From Candidatus Woesearchaeota archaeon (GTDB lineage Archaea > Nanobdellota > Nanobdellia > SCGC-AAA011-G17 > VGLX01): DNA of 8,233 nt. Below are positions 1 through 5,902 of the stretch, in pieces. The stretch is from assembly GCA_016866645.1 (NCBI GenBank), contig VGLX01000043.1, positions 1 through 8,233 of the forward strand. The letters are read 5' to 3'. Below the pieces are notes generated by a model that was not told the origin of the DNA, made no database searches, and saw only the letters and a list, made by a program, of their open reading frames with translations. The position numbers and the translations under genes are program-made. Numbering within the stretch: position 1 is the stretch's first letter; the number at the start of each line of letters is the position of its first letter.

Positions 1-324
1 AGTGATGCTGGTTGGCGGAGGTTTCTGAACTTTTTGTCTTACAAAGCGGAAGAGGCTGGTGGACGAATCGTAGAAGTTGACGCTAGAGGAACATCACAGT
101 ATTGCATCTGTGGAAACCTGGTTGAGAAAACGTTAGCAGTAAGAACTCATAAATGTGAAGAATGTGGTCGGATGATTGACAGGGATGTCATGTCAGCCAT
201 GATTATCAAAGCATCAGCTTTGGAAAATACCGCTGGGACCGCGGGAATCAACGCTTGCAGAGATGCTCCGTTGGGAACGTCTGTGAAGCAAGAATGGACT
301 GGCAACGCCCAAAACTTGGGATAG
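1..324 (+). CDS. tnpB: TnpB-family RNA-guided nuclease, C-terminal fragment (IS200/IS605)
   Basis: The frame is open from base 1, so this is the 3' end of a longer gene; family members are usually about 370-420 residues and 107 codons are visible. The fragment holds the TnpB C-terminal region: a DAGW..FLNFLSYKAE segment, the VEVDARGTSQ stretch, a zinc ribbon, and a DRD motif whose second Asp (bases 184-186) matches the third RuvC catalytic residue. Known role of the family: a nuclease guided by an RNA made from the element's right end, helping the element persist. Two oddities are visible. The first zinc knuckle is C-x-C (bases 103-111) rather than the usual C-x2-C, although the second is a normal C-E-E-C (154-165). 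The usual Asn after DRDx is Met. Both hint at decay, but the frame is intact to its stop. The transposase gene tnpA, if any, is not in view. Confidence 0.88.
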   Translation, partial: SDAGWRRFLNFLSYKAEEAGGRIVEVDARGTSQYCICGNLVEKTLAVRTHKCEECGRMIDRDVMSAMIIKASALENTAGTAGINACRDAPLGTSVKQEWTGNAQNLG

Positions 325-361
325 CCAGATGCCCCATCCGCTCAGCGGTGGGGAGGTTCAC
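150..361 (+). ncRNA. Possible omega RNA (reRNA) scaffold of the TnpB element
   Basis: In studied TnpB systems the guide RNA scaffold overlaps the 3' end of tnpB and the right-end hairpin, and the guide is the flanking DNA just outside the element. Here the tnpB 3' end, the hairpin at 332-353 and the terminal GGTTCAC are in the right order, so a scaffold ending near 361 is expected. The 5' limit given is a guess. The guide would begin near 362 and would consist of the promoter region of the next gene. No direct evidence of expression is visible. Confidence 0.35.
332..353 (+). repeat. IS200/IS605 right-end subterminal hairpin
   Basis: CCCCA (332-336) pairs with TGGGG (349-353) and CCGC (338-341) with GCGG (345-348), with one bulged T and a TCA loop. 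It starts eight bases after the tnpB stop and is followed by GGTTCAC (355-361). A hairpin a few bases inside the end is the recognition structure for single-strand transposition in this family. The element's right boundary is therefore placed at about 361; this exact cut point is inferred, since the left end is not in view. Confidence 0.75.
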
Positions 362-365
362 TAGA

Positions 366-382
366 AAAATTTATTATATGCA
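366..382 (+). promoter_or_regulatory. TATA box of the endonuclease Q gene
   Basis: A purine-rich BRE-like AGAAAAA leads into TTTATTATATG, centred about 30 nt before the ATG at 406. That spacing suits a leaderless or near-leaderless archaeal transcript, and no Shine-Dalgarno sequence precedes the ATG. It lies only a few bases outside the IS right end. Confidence 0.6.
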
Positions 383-405
383 CATATATCTTTGTTTGTA
401 AAAAC

Positions 406-1647
406 ATGAGACTCATATCAGACCTTCACATCCACAGCAGGTTCTCAAGGGCTTGCAGCAAAGACTTGACGATACCTAACTTAGAAAAGTATGCTAAGAT
501 TAAGGGGCTTAACCTTCTAGGCACAGGAGATTTCACGCATCCTTTATGGATTAAAGAATTGAAGAATAATCTAGAAGAGGAGGGCAGCGGAGTTTTAAAA
601 ACAAAAACAGGTTTCAAATTCATCCTGCAGACAGAAATTTCTCTTATATATTCCCAAGGGGGAAAAGGCAGGAGGATACATAACCTAATACTCGCTCCGA
701 ATCTCGAAGTAGTGTCGCAGATAAGCGAAGCCTTAGGGAAAAGAGGGAGACTAGACTATGACGGCAGACCGATATTCAAAATACCCTGCCCCGAATTCGT
801 TGAGATGATGATGAAAATCTCTAAAGATGTAGAAGTTATACCTGCGCATTGCTGGACACCGTGGTTCGCATTGTTCGGCTCTAACTCAGGTTTTGATTCT
901 TTACAGGAATGCTTCCAAGACCAGACGAAGAATATCCATGCTATAGAAACCGGTCTAAGCTCAGATCCTCCGATGAACTGGAGGCTTTCACAATTAGATA
1001 AAATGTCTGTATTGAGTTTTTCTGATTCTCACAGCTTCTGGCCGTGGCGCTTAGGGAGGGAAGCTACTATATTTGACATTGACCTTTCCTACAAGAACAT
1101 TCTGAAAGCAATAAGGACAAGAGAAGGATTATCAGCCACTGTAGAGGTCGACCCTAACTTTGGCAAGTACCACCTCACAGGGCATAGGGACTGTAACGTC
1201 AAGCTAAGTCCTAAAGAGTCTTTGAAGCATAAGAACATCTGCCCGAAATGCGGCAAGCCTTTGACAGTAGGTGTTTTACAACGGGTAGAAGAGCTTGCGG
1301 ACAGGCCGGAAGGCTTCAAGCCGAAAGACGCTAAGCCGTTCCACTCAGTGATTCCGTTATCAGAAATCATCTCCACAATCCTAGGAAAAGCAGTATCCTC
1401 AAAAGCTGTTTCTGAGAGTTATGACAAGCTTATCAAGAACTTCGGCTCAGAGTTCAACATCTTATTAGATGTTCCGCTTGATGAACTGAGGAAGGTTGTT
1501 AACGAGAGGCTGGCAGATGCTATAATCCGCAACCGCAATCATGAGATAACAATCTCTGCAGGCTATGATGGTGTCTACGGCGAGCCAATCCTGGATAACA
1601 ATTCTCCTGGAGTTGTTAAGAAACAGAAGAGCCTGCTAGAGTTCTAA
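406..1647 (+). CDS. endoQ: Endonuclease Q (PHP-domain DNA repair nuclease with zinc finger)
   Basis: The 413-residue protein matches the PHP phosphoesterase family with a zinc ribbon (COG1379), whose characterised archaeal member, endonuclease Q, nicks DNA 5' of deaminated bases (uracil, hypoxanthine) and abasic sites. Visible PHP metal-site motifs are DLHIHSRFS (6-14), GTGDFTHP (39-46), TEIS (76-79), HN (92-93), PAHCWTPW (146-153) and SFSDSHS (204-210). A zinc finger follows with H260 or a neighbour, C263, C279 and C282, leading into the family's VGVLQRVEELADRPEG stretch (288-303). The protein ends in QKSLLEF, which fits a PCNA-interacting box (Q-x2-L-x2-F). Length agrees with a full family member and the ATG is well placed behind a TATA box. 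The gene is monocistronic and converges with the unknown ORF at 1656-1976. Role inferred from family: base-damage repair coupled to the replication clamp. Confidence 0.9.
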   Translation: MRLISDLHIHSRFSRACSKDLTIPNLEKYAKIKGLNLLGTGDFTHPLWIKELKNNLEEEGSGVLKTKTGFKFILQTEISLIYSQGGKGRRIHNLILAPNLEVVSQISEALGKRGRLDYDGRPIFKIPCPEFVEMMMKISKDVEVIPAHCWTPWFALFGSNSGFDSLQECFQDQTKNIHAIETGLSSDPPMNWRLSQLDKMSVLSFSDSHSFWPWRLGREATIFDIDLSYKNILKAIRTREGLSATVEVDPNFGKYHLTGHRDCNVKLSPKESLKHKNICPKCGKPLTVGVLQRVEELADRPEGFKPKDAKPFHSVIPLSEIISTILGKAVSSKAVSESYDKLIKNFGSEFNILLDVPLDELRKVVNERLADAIIRNRNHEITISAGYDGVYGEPILDNNSPGVVKKQKSLLEF

Positions 1648-1657
1648 AAAACGTTTT
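1648..1657. terminator. Short palindrome AAAACGTTTT between convergent genes
   Basis: This 10-base perfect palindrome fills the 8-bp gap between the two facing stop codons and gives a short T run on both strands. Archaeal termination relies on T-rich tracts, so a weak bidirectional terminator is possible, but four Ts is a short run. Confidence 0.3.
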
Positions 1658-1976
1658 AATGGCGGGGTTTGTAGTCCTTGTGTCCGCCGATGTAATACTT
1701 GACCTTGTCTACCTTAACTTTCTTGGTTCCTGCAGGTATCAGCAGCTTGTATGCCTTCTCTACCTGGAACCCTTTGTAGAATTTGAAGTCTATGTGCAGA
1801 ACCTTTTTCTTGATGTCATAATGGTGCTTCGTCACTTCGTCGCCTGTGCCGTAGAGGATGTACAGTTCCCATAAGCCGTCGTTGTCTTCCACTTCCCAAA
1901 CGTTAACGTTCGCAGTATCTACGTACTTCTTGACGTCTTCAACGTTGACCAAGTCTGTGAGGTTTTTCTTGGGCAT
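1656..1976 (-). CDS. Hypothetical 106-residue protein, no family recognised
   Basis: I do not recognise this protein. It is a small, soluble-looking, cysteine-free protein rich in Lys, Val, Tyr and Asp, with no signal peptide or membrane segment. Residues 20-60 (VNVWEVEDND... LYILYGTGDEVTKHHYD) and 61-95 alternate in a way that suggests beta strands. A Lys/Val segment (KVKVDKVKYYIGG) precedes a basic C-terminus. The ATG is preceded by AGTGAG, a weak Shine-Dalgarno-like run, and by T/A-rich sequence about 50 nt upstream that could be its promoter (2025-2038). Its stop faces the endonuclease Q stop across 8 bp. The + strand frame over it looks like a shadow. Coding is supported by length, start context and tight packing, not by homology. 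Confidence 0.6.
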   Translation of the reverse strand: MPKKNLTDLVNVEDVKKYVDTANVNVWEVEDNDGLWELYILYGTGDEVTKHHYDIKKKVLHIDFKFYKGFQVEKAYKLLIPAGTKKVKVDKVKYYIGGHKDYKPRH

Positions 1977-2052
1977 AAGCTCACTTCTAAAACATCATAT
2001 CCTACTTAAGATAGTACGGACGTAGTTTAAAAAAGTATTTACCGTCTAAGAG

Positions 2053-2144
2053 CGGATTGTTCAGCACGTATCAGCATTTGTTGGTTGCGTTGCTTGTATG
2101 GAGGATGATGTTTTAGAATTCGGGGTGTGCGTTTTTTCCTGGAT
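2053..2144. repeat. Left-border repeat A, copy 1 (decayed Rhs-core fragment)
   Basis: This 92-bp stretch aligns without gaps to 4135-4226, by hand 73 of 92 identical. The best conserved blocks are the opening CGGATTGTTC, CTTGTAT and GGTGTGCGTTTTTTCC. Read on the - strand it gives PGKNAH, TNK and YVLNNP in one frame as in copy 2, but with two in-frame stops, so it is no longer coding. It marks the left edge of the unit that carries the nucleotidyltransferase gene. Confidence 0.8.
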
Positions 2145-2174
2145 GATTGGCTTTATGGGTTCTGAAAAACCAAA

Positions 2175-2190
2175 ACGTTTATTTAATCTG
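2175..2190 (+). promoter_or_regulatory. TATA box of the nucleotidyltransferase gene
   Basis: AACGTTTATTTAATC is centred about 27 nt before the ATG at 2209, the archaeal leaderless spacing. The block AAAACGTTTAT-TAAT is shared with the promoter of the ATPase gene at 4274-4288. It supports starting the gene at 2209 instead of 2098. Confidence 0.6.
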
Positions 2191-2208
2191 GGGCGCTTTG
2201 TTATTATC

Positions 2209-2769
2209 ATGAACCGTAGAGGTATAGATGATAAGAATATTCTGGATAGGTTTTGTATAGATTTTTGTGGCGTAATTGAAAAACATTGTGAATATATTGT
2301 TGTTTCAGGCTTCGTGGTCATAGCTTCAGGCAGAACAAGAGGCACAGAGGATATAGACATTATCATCGAAAGAATAGGAAAAGACAGGTTTGTCAAGTTA
2401 CATAACGCTTTAACTAAGAAAGGCTTTGTGTGTATACAGTCAGACGACCCTGAAGAGATCTACGGCTACGTGAAAGATAAGCTGAGCGTAAGATATACCT
2501 ATGAGGATAAGCCTTTGCCAGAAATAGAGCTGAAAATGTCAAAAGACGAACTAGACGAGTACCAGCTTAAAACCAAAACGAAACTGCCACTGACAGGGCT
2601 TGACATATGGTTCAGCTCGGTAAACATGAACATAGCATTCAAAGAAGAACTCCTAAAAACAGACAAAGACATTGAAGATGCGAAATACTTAAGGACGGTC
2701 TACGATGAAGAGATAGACGAAAAAGAAATAAACAAGATTAAAGCTATGATAAGAAGGTACAGGCTATGA
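2209..2769 (+). CDS. Nucleotidyltransferase-fold protein (AbiEii/MNT-like), effector of unit 1
   Basis: The 186-residue protein has the core of the DNA polymerase beta-like nucleotidyltransferase fold: an SGF turn (33-35) and G-R-T-R-G-T-E-D-I-D (41-50), the G..R.T.DID signature with D48 and D50 as likely metal ligands. D132 (LDIW) may be the third acidic residue. A helical KDIEDAKYL (153-161) matches the K-D-x2-D element common in the AbiEii-like and related stand-alone nucleotidyltransferases. The longer frame from 2098 is rejected because it runs through repeat A and the TATA box. The stop overlaps the start of the next ORF as ATGA, implying translational coupling. In the family such proteins are often toxins or antitoxins transferring nucleotides to tRNA or proteins; here that is inference only. 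The substrate is unknown. Confidence 0.8.
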   Translation: MNRRGIDDKNILDRFCIDFCGVIEKHCEYIVVSGFVVIASGRTRGTEDIDIIIERIGKDRFVKLHNALTKKGFVCIQSDDPEEIYGYVKDKLSVRYTYEDKPLPEIELKMSKDELDEYQLKTKTKLPLTGLDIWFSSVNMNIAFKEELLKTDKDIEDAKYLRTVYDEEIDEKEINKIKAMIRRYRL

Positions 2770-2984
2770 GAGACGCATCACACGAAGACCAGATCAGAAG
2801 ATGGGCGTTATTCGTGAAGGACCATCCTGACAAGTGGAAACGGATACATACAGAGTTCATAAATGCACAATTCGAAAAAGCAGAACAGATATACCATAAA
2901 CTCGCACAGACAAAAAAAGGTAAAGAGAAAATTATCAAAATATTCAACATAAGAAACACTAAAGGGTACCCTAGCCTGCTCTAG
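2766..2984 (+). CDS. Conserved 72-residue partner protein, copy 1 (repeat B)
   Basis: A small basic, helical-looking protein with two Trp residues (W13, W24), a central HTEFINAQFEKAE (28-40) and a C-terminal KGKEKIIKIFNIRN (51-64). I cannot assign a family. There are no cysteines, signal peptide or membrane segment. It overlaps the nucleotidyltransferase stop by four bases and is nearly identical to the ORF at 5573-5791: four base changes before the stop, giving Q9P, D22G, Q35R and one silent change. Homology between the copies starts at the ATG and ends at the stop, so the repeat is the gene itself. Presence after two different genes argues that it is a real protein, perhaps an antitoxin, adaptor or regulator. 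The antisense frame also stays open in both copies but is just the mirror. Confidence 0.78.
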   Translation: MRDASHEDQIRRWALFVKDHPDKWKRIHTEFINAQFEKAEQIYHKLAQTKKGKEKIIKIFNIRNTKGYPSLL

Positions 2985-3895
2985 GCTGCTGATTCTTGCT
3001 CTTGGCTTGATGGCAGGCAGTTCTTAAAATCATAATACGTTTTTATTGCTAGTTTTCTTGCGGTTGCTACCATGCATTTCTTGGGGTGTTTGCCTGAGTC
3101 TCTTAGGCGGTGGAAGAATTCGGCGTATTTCGTTTTGTGTTTTATGTGGGGCAGTACCATGATGTAGAAGTGTTGTCTCAAGGTCGAGTTTCCTCTTTTG
3201 CTCAGTCGTCTCGTCTTGTTTATGCTTGTTCCTGAAGTGTTTTCCGTGACTGACAATCCACAGTAAGAAACGAAGTGTTTGTGGTCTGGGAACCTGCGGA
3301 TGGTTCCGATTTCTCCGAGTATGGTGGCTAGTCCTACTGTGTCGTAGCCGAACTCGTCTAATAATTTGCAGTAAGGCGTCATCTTGAGATAAGTTTTCAA
3401 ACCTTTTTTGATGTCATGCACCTGTGCGAGGTAGAAGAGTAGTGCTTTGATGGTCTGCTGGAAGGCTGTTACCGGGTAGTCTTTGACACCTACTGATGTT
3501 TGGGCTAGTTGTGTTATCTTTTCCAGGCTTCTTAGCTGGTATGAGTTTACTGTTTTGACGTTTTCTAAGAGGGCTTGGCGTAGCTCAGCATCAGAAGCTG
3601 CCATGATATCTTGCGGTCTCGGATACTTCAATAACAGGTTGAGCACTGATTTGCCCATCCTGGAATGTTTCAAAACTTTGTCAAGCTCCGGGAATATCAC
3701 GGCTATGAAATCCCTTAACAAGCATTTGTACTTCACAAGCTGCCTGACAGTCTGCTTGTGGAGGGTGCACAAGTCCTTCAAGGCATTAGACCTTACAGGC
3801 TCTACTGTTTTCAAGCCGAACATCAGAGCCTTAGCCAAGAGCTTCGCGTCTACGCTATCATTTTTTATCGTTGGAGAGTGGAACTTGGCAAAGCT
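2981..3895 (-). pseudogene. IS110-family transposase, 5'-truncated
   Basis: The frame carries KNDSVDAKLLAKALMFGLK (from about 3865 down), the second half of the DEDD RuvC-like domain. It then has the IS110/IS116/IS902 C-terminal domain: GLATILGEIGTIRRF, FVSYCGL, SGTS with the likely catalytic Ser, LSKRGNSTLR, and KKCMVATARKLA near the end. IS110 enzymes are usually about 330-400 residues with an initial catalytic Asp and a Glu; these are missing. The frame has no proper ATG and upstream of about 3895 changes into Rhs-type sequence. The stop overlaps the stop of the 72-residue ORF (2982-2984) at a CTAG. No non-coding end with a bridge RNA is recognisable on either side, so the element is a fragment and probably inactive. 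Confidence 0.85.
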
Positions 3896-4233
3896 TTTCC
3901 AGCACTTGCTGCACTTGCAGCCCTAACAGAACCAGAAATCAGACCAGTCATAGGTGCTAAAATTGAACCTGCTGTTGCTAAACCTGTAATTGCTCCATGG
4001 GCTATAGCGCCTTTCAAATCTCCTGTAGCTTTATAATGAACATAACCATGTATTCCTCCCGCAAGAACACCTAGCCCGCCTGCGGTAGCAATTGGTACCC
4101 ACGCAACTTCTCCATCGGGGTCCGTGTATTTATACGGATTGTTCAAGACGTATGGAGGTTTATTGGTTATATCGCTTGTATTGAGGGTGATGCTTGAGAA
4201 TTGGAGGTGTGCGTTTTTTCCCGGATAAAGTTG
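3865..4233 (-). pseudogene. Rhs-type C-terminal core remnant without toxin domain
   Basis: The frame includes YVLNNPYKYTDPDGE, the ending of the Rhs repeat-associated core, followed by a Gly/Ala-rich hydrophobic segment (GGLGVLAGG, AIAHGAITGLATAGS, GLISGS) typical of the linker before the variable tip in Rhs and other polymorphic toxins. Codons upstream of the YVLNNP block run back to a stop at 4234-4236 and there is no ATG. The YD-repeat shell is absent and the first part is repeat A. At the other end the frame runs a few codons into the IS110 fragment and stops at 3865-3867, so no toxin domain remains. The parent gene was probably a secreted or surface polymorphic toxin. As it stands it is a broken piece. 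Confidence 0.7.
4135..4226. repeat. Left-border repeat A, copy 2
   Basis: This is the gapless 92-bp partner of 2053-2144, about 79% identical by hand count. On the - strand this copy is open and continues into the Rhs core remnant, so the repeat derives from that gene. It lies just before the promoter of the ATPase gene, as copy 1 lies before the nucleotidyltransferase promoter. Confidence 0.8.
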
Positions 4234-4273
4234 TTAGAGGTATTAATCCGTTCTTATGCTAATTGGTAATGAA

Positions 4274-4288
4274 AACGTTTATATAATA
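4274..4288 (+). promoter_or_regulatory. TATA box of the ATPase gene
   Basis: AACGTTTATATAATA is centred about 26 nt before the ATG at 4308, so the transcript is probably leaderless. It shares AAAACGTTTAT with the promoter at 2171-2181. Confidence 0.65.
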
Positions 4289-4290
4289 GT

Positions 4291-4307
4291 GCTAATTACT
4301 AATTAGC
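4291..4307. promoter_or_regulatory. Palindromic operator candidate at the ATPase start
   Basis: GCTAATT-ACT-AATTAGC is a perfect 7-bp inverted repeat with a 3-base centre, ending immediately before the ATG and lying just after the TATA box. A related site, GCTAATTGGTAAT, lies at 4258-4270, exactly 33 bp upstream (about three helical turns), on the other side of the TATA box. A dimeric repressor bound at both would bracket the promoter. The regulator is unknown; it could be a product of the unit itself. Confidence 0.55.
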
Positions 4308-5567
4308 ATGGTAATGAAGGATGAGTTAAGAAGCATAGTGGCCCAGCAAAAAGCGGAAGGGTTCAGCATAGAAGGGACTGTGAGAAGAGATATCTTGGAT
4401 GAAATACTCAAATGGCTCAAAGACAGCAGGGTGCTGATCCTTACAGGAGTTAGGCGCAGCGGCAAGTCGACTATACTCAAGCAGCTCATCCGCGAAACAA
4501 AAGACTACTGCTACGTCAACTTTGAGGATGAAAGGTTCATGGGCTTCAAAGCGCAGGATTTTGAGCAGCTTAACGAAACCCTGATAGAAATGTACGGAAA
4601 CCCAAGAGTATATTTTTTTGATGAAGTGCAGAACATAGAAAGGTTCGAAGCTTTTGTAAGAAGGCTCCAGGACCAAGGCAAAAAAGTCGTCATCACCGGC
4701 TCGAATGCTTCGCTGCTCAGCAAAGAGTTAGGCACAAGGCTGACAGGGAGGTATAAGCCTTTCGAGATCTATCCCTTCTCGTTCAAGGAATACTTAAGCT
4801 TCAACAAGCTTGAGCCGCAAAAAGACTGGTCCCACATTACAGAAAAGAAAGTAACCCTGATAAGGATGCTAGATGATTACATTAAGAACGGGGGCATGCC
4901 AGAGTATCTCAAGAATAAAGACAAAGAATACGTGAAAACTGTCTACGAGAACATACTTTACCGGGATATAATAGCAAGATACAATATTCGAAGGCAAAAA
5001 ATCCTGAAAGAACTTGTCAACATCCTAACAGCGAACACCTCAGCACCTTTCACTTACAACTCCCTTAAAACCTCTTTAGGGCTTGCGAACTCGATAACAG
5101 TAAAAGAATACATATCCTACCTCAACAACTCCTTCCTGTTCTTCGAATTACAAAAATTCGACTTCTCGATAAGAAAGCAGCTTAACTCCCCAAAAAAGGC
5201 TTACGTAATAGACCCAGCATTCAGCCACATCACAGGGTTCAACATCTCGGCCAACAAAGGACGGCTCCTCGAAAACGCAGTATTCCTAGAACTGAAAAGG
5301 AAGAACAAGGAAGTATACTACTACTCCGGCAAAGGCGAATGCGACTTCTTAATAAAAGAAGAGACAAAGATAAGCGAAGCCATACAAGTCTGCTACGCGC
5401 TAGACAAAAGCAACAAAGAGCGCGAAACCAGCGGCTTGACTGAATGCATGGAAAAATTCAAGCTAAAGAAAGGGATCATAATAACACACGAACAGGAAGA
5501 AGAAATAAAAACAAAAGGAAAAACAATAAAACTCATCCCCGCCTTCAAATGGCTGCTTAAACTCTAA
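4308..5567 (+). CDS. AAA_14/DUF4143 ATPase (COG1373), effector of unit 2
   Basis: The 419-residue protein has full length for the family. Residues 47-55 GVRRSGKST are the Walker A loop, 101-106 VYFFDE the Walker B strand, and VITGSNAS (128-135) the sensor strand, followed by TRLTGRYKPFEIYPFSFKEY, the typical end of the AAA_14 domain. A DNA-binding-like helical stretch follows (230-290). The C-terminal DUF4143 part carries GRLLENAVFLEL (318-329), ECDFLI (344-349) and EAIQV (357-361), which matches the restriction-endonuclease-like PD-(D/E)XK pattern, although the Lys is replaced by Gln as is common in this family. Members are widespread in archaea and bacteria and mostly uncharacterised; no function is proven. 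A second ATG at 4314 is possible. The gene is followed after 5 nt by copy 2 of the 72-residue ORF. Confidence 0.88.
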   Translation: MVMKDELRSIVAQQKAEGFSIEGTVRRDILDEILKWLKDSRVLILTGVRRSGKSTILKQLIRETKDYCYVNFEDERFMGFKAQDFEQLNETLIEMYGNPRVYFFDEVQNIERFEAFVRRLQDQGKKVVITGSNASLLSKELGTRLTGRYKPFEIYPFSFKEYLSFNKLEPQKDWSHITEKKVTLIRMLDDYIKNGGMPEYLKNKDKEYVKTVYENILYRDIIARYNIRRQKILKELVNILTANTSAPFTYNSLKTSLGLANSITVKEYISYLNNSFLFFELQKFDFSIRKQLNSPKKAYVIDPAFSHITGFNISANKGRLLENAVFLELKRKNKEVYYYSGKGECDFLIKEETKISEAIQVCYALDKSNKERETSGLTECMEKFKLKKGIIITHEQEEEIKTKGKTIKLIPAFKWLLKL

Positions 5568-5572
5568 ATAAG

Positions 5573-5791
5573 ATGAGAGACGCATCACACGAAGACCCGA
5601 TCAGAAGATGGGCGTTATTCGTGAAGGACCATCCTGGCAAGTGGAAACGGATACATACAGAGTTCATAAATGCACGATTCGAAAAAGCAGAACAGATATA
5701 CCATAAACTCGCACAGACAAAAAAAGGCAAAGAGAAAATTATCAAAATATTCAACATAAGAAACACTAAAGGGTACCCTAGCCTGCTCTAA
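5573..5791 (+). CDS. Conserved 72-residue partner protein, copy 2 (repeat B)
   Basis: This is almost the same protein as at 2766-2984, with P9, G22 and R35 in place of Q, D and Q, and TAA in place of TAG. It starts 5 nt after the ATPase stop without a clear Shine-Dalgarno sequence, so it depends on co-transcription with the ATPase. Sequence similarity to copy 1 does not extend upstream of the ATG, because the upstream genes differ. The role is unknown; it is inferred to act with, or to control, the gene before it. Confidence 0.78.
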   Translation: MRDASHEDPIRRWALFVKDHPGKWKRIHTEFINARFEKAEQIYHKLAQTKKGKEKIIKIFNIRNTKGYPSLL

Positions 5792-5902
5792 GCCGAACAT
5801 TCTTCTTCATCGTCTATAACATCTCTAAGCGGATGATTAAAAACGTAATGCCAAAAAAAAGATTAAAAGAGAAAAAAGAAGAAGCCTTAATAGACTTCTG
5901 CG
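5792..5902. other. Intergenic spacer between the island and the surface-protein genes
   Basis: No gene is supported in these 111 bases. The right half is strongly purine-rich on the + strand and carries the T tracts described at 5851-5884. Confidence 0.6.
5851..5884 (-). terminator. T-rich terminator of the lipoprotein gene
   Basis: On the - strand, starting about 20 nt after the stop at 5903, there are successive T runs of four to eight with only scattered C, G and A. Such U-rich tracts are the usual intrinsic signal in archaea. No stem is needed and none is obvious. Confidence 0.5.

Noticed and set aside
1089..1376. 95-codon - strand ORF inside endonuclease Q
   Set aside because: Lies opposite conserved zinc finger sequence; a mirror of the real gene.
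2098..2208. Longer N-terminus for the nucleotidyltransferase
   Set aside because: It runs through repeat A and the TATA box and shows no family similarity; the ATG at 2209 fits the promoter.
2744..2959. Antisense ORF over the 72-residue gene, seen again at 5557-5766
   Set aside because: It is open in both copies only because the repeat is nearly identical; the + strand frame has the overlap with the upstream gene.
2985..3005. Possible extension of repeat B beyond its stop codon
   Set aside because: Resemblance to 5792-5812 is weak and lies inside IS110 coding sequence in copy 1; likely chance.
3483..4036. Two + strand ORFs across the IS110 and Rhs remnants
   Set aside because: They lie opposite frames with clear family motifs and show none themselves.
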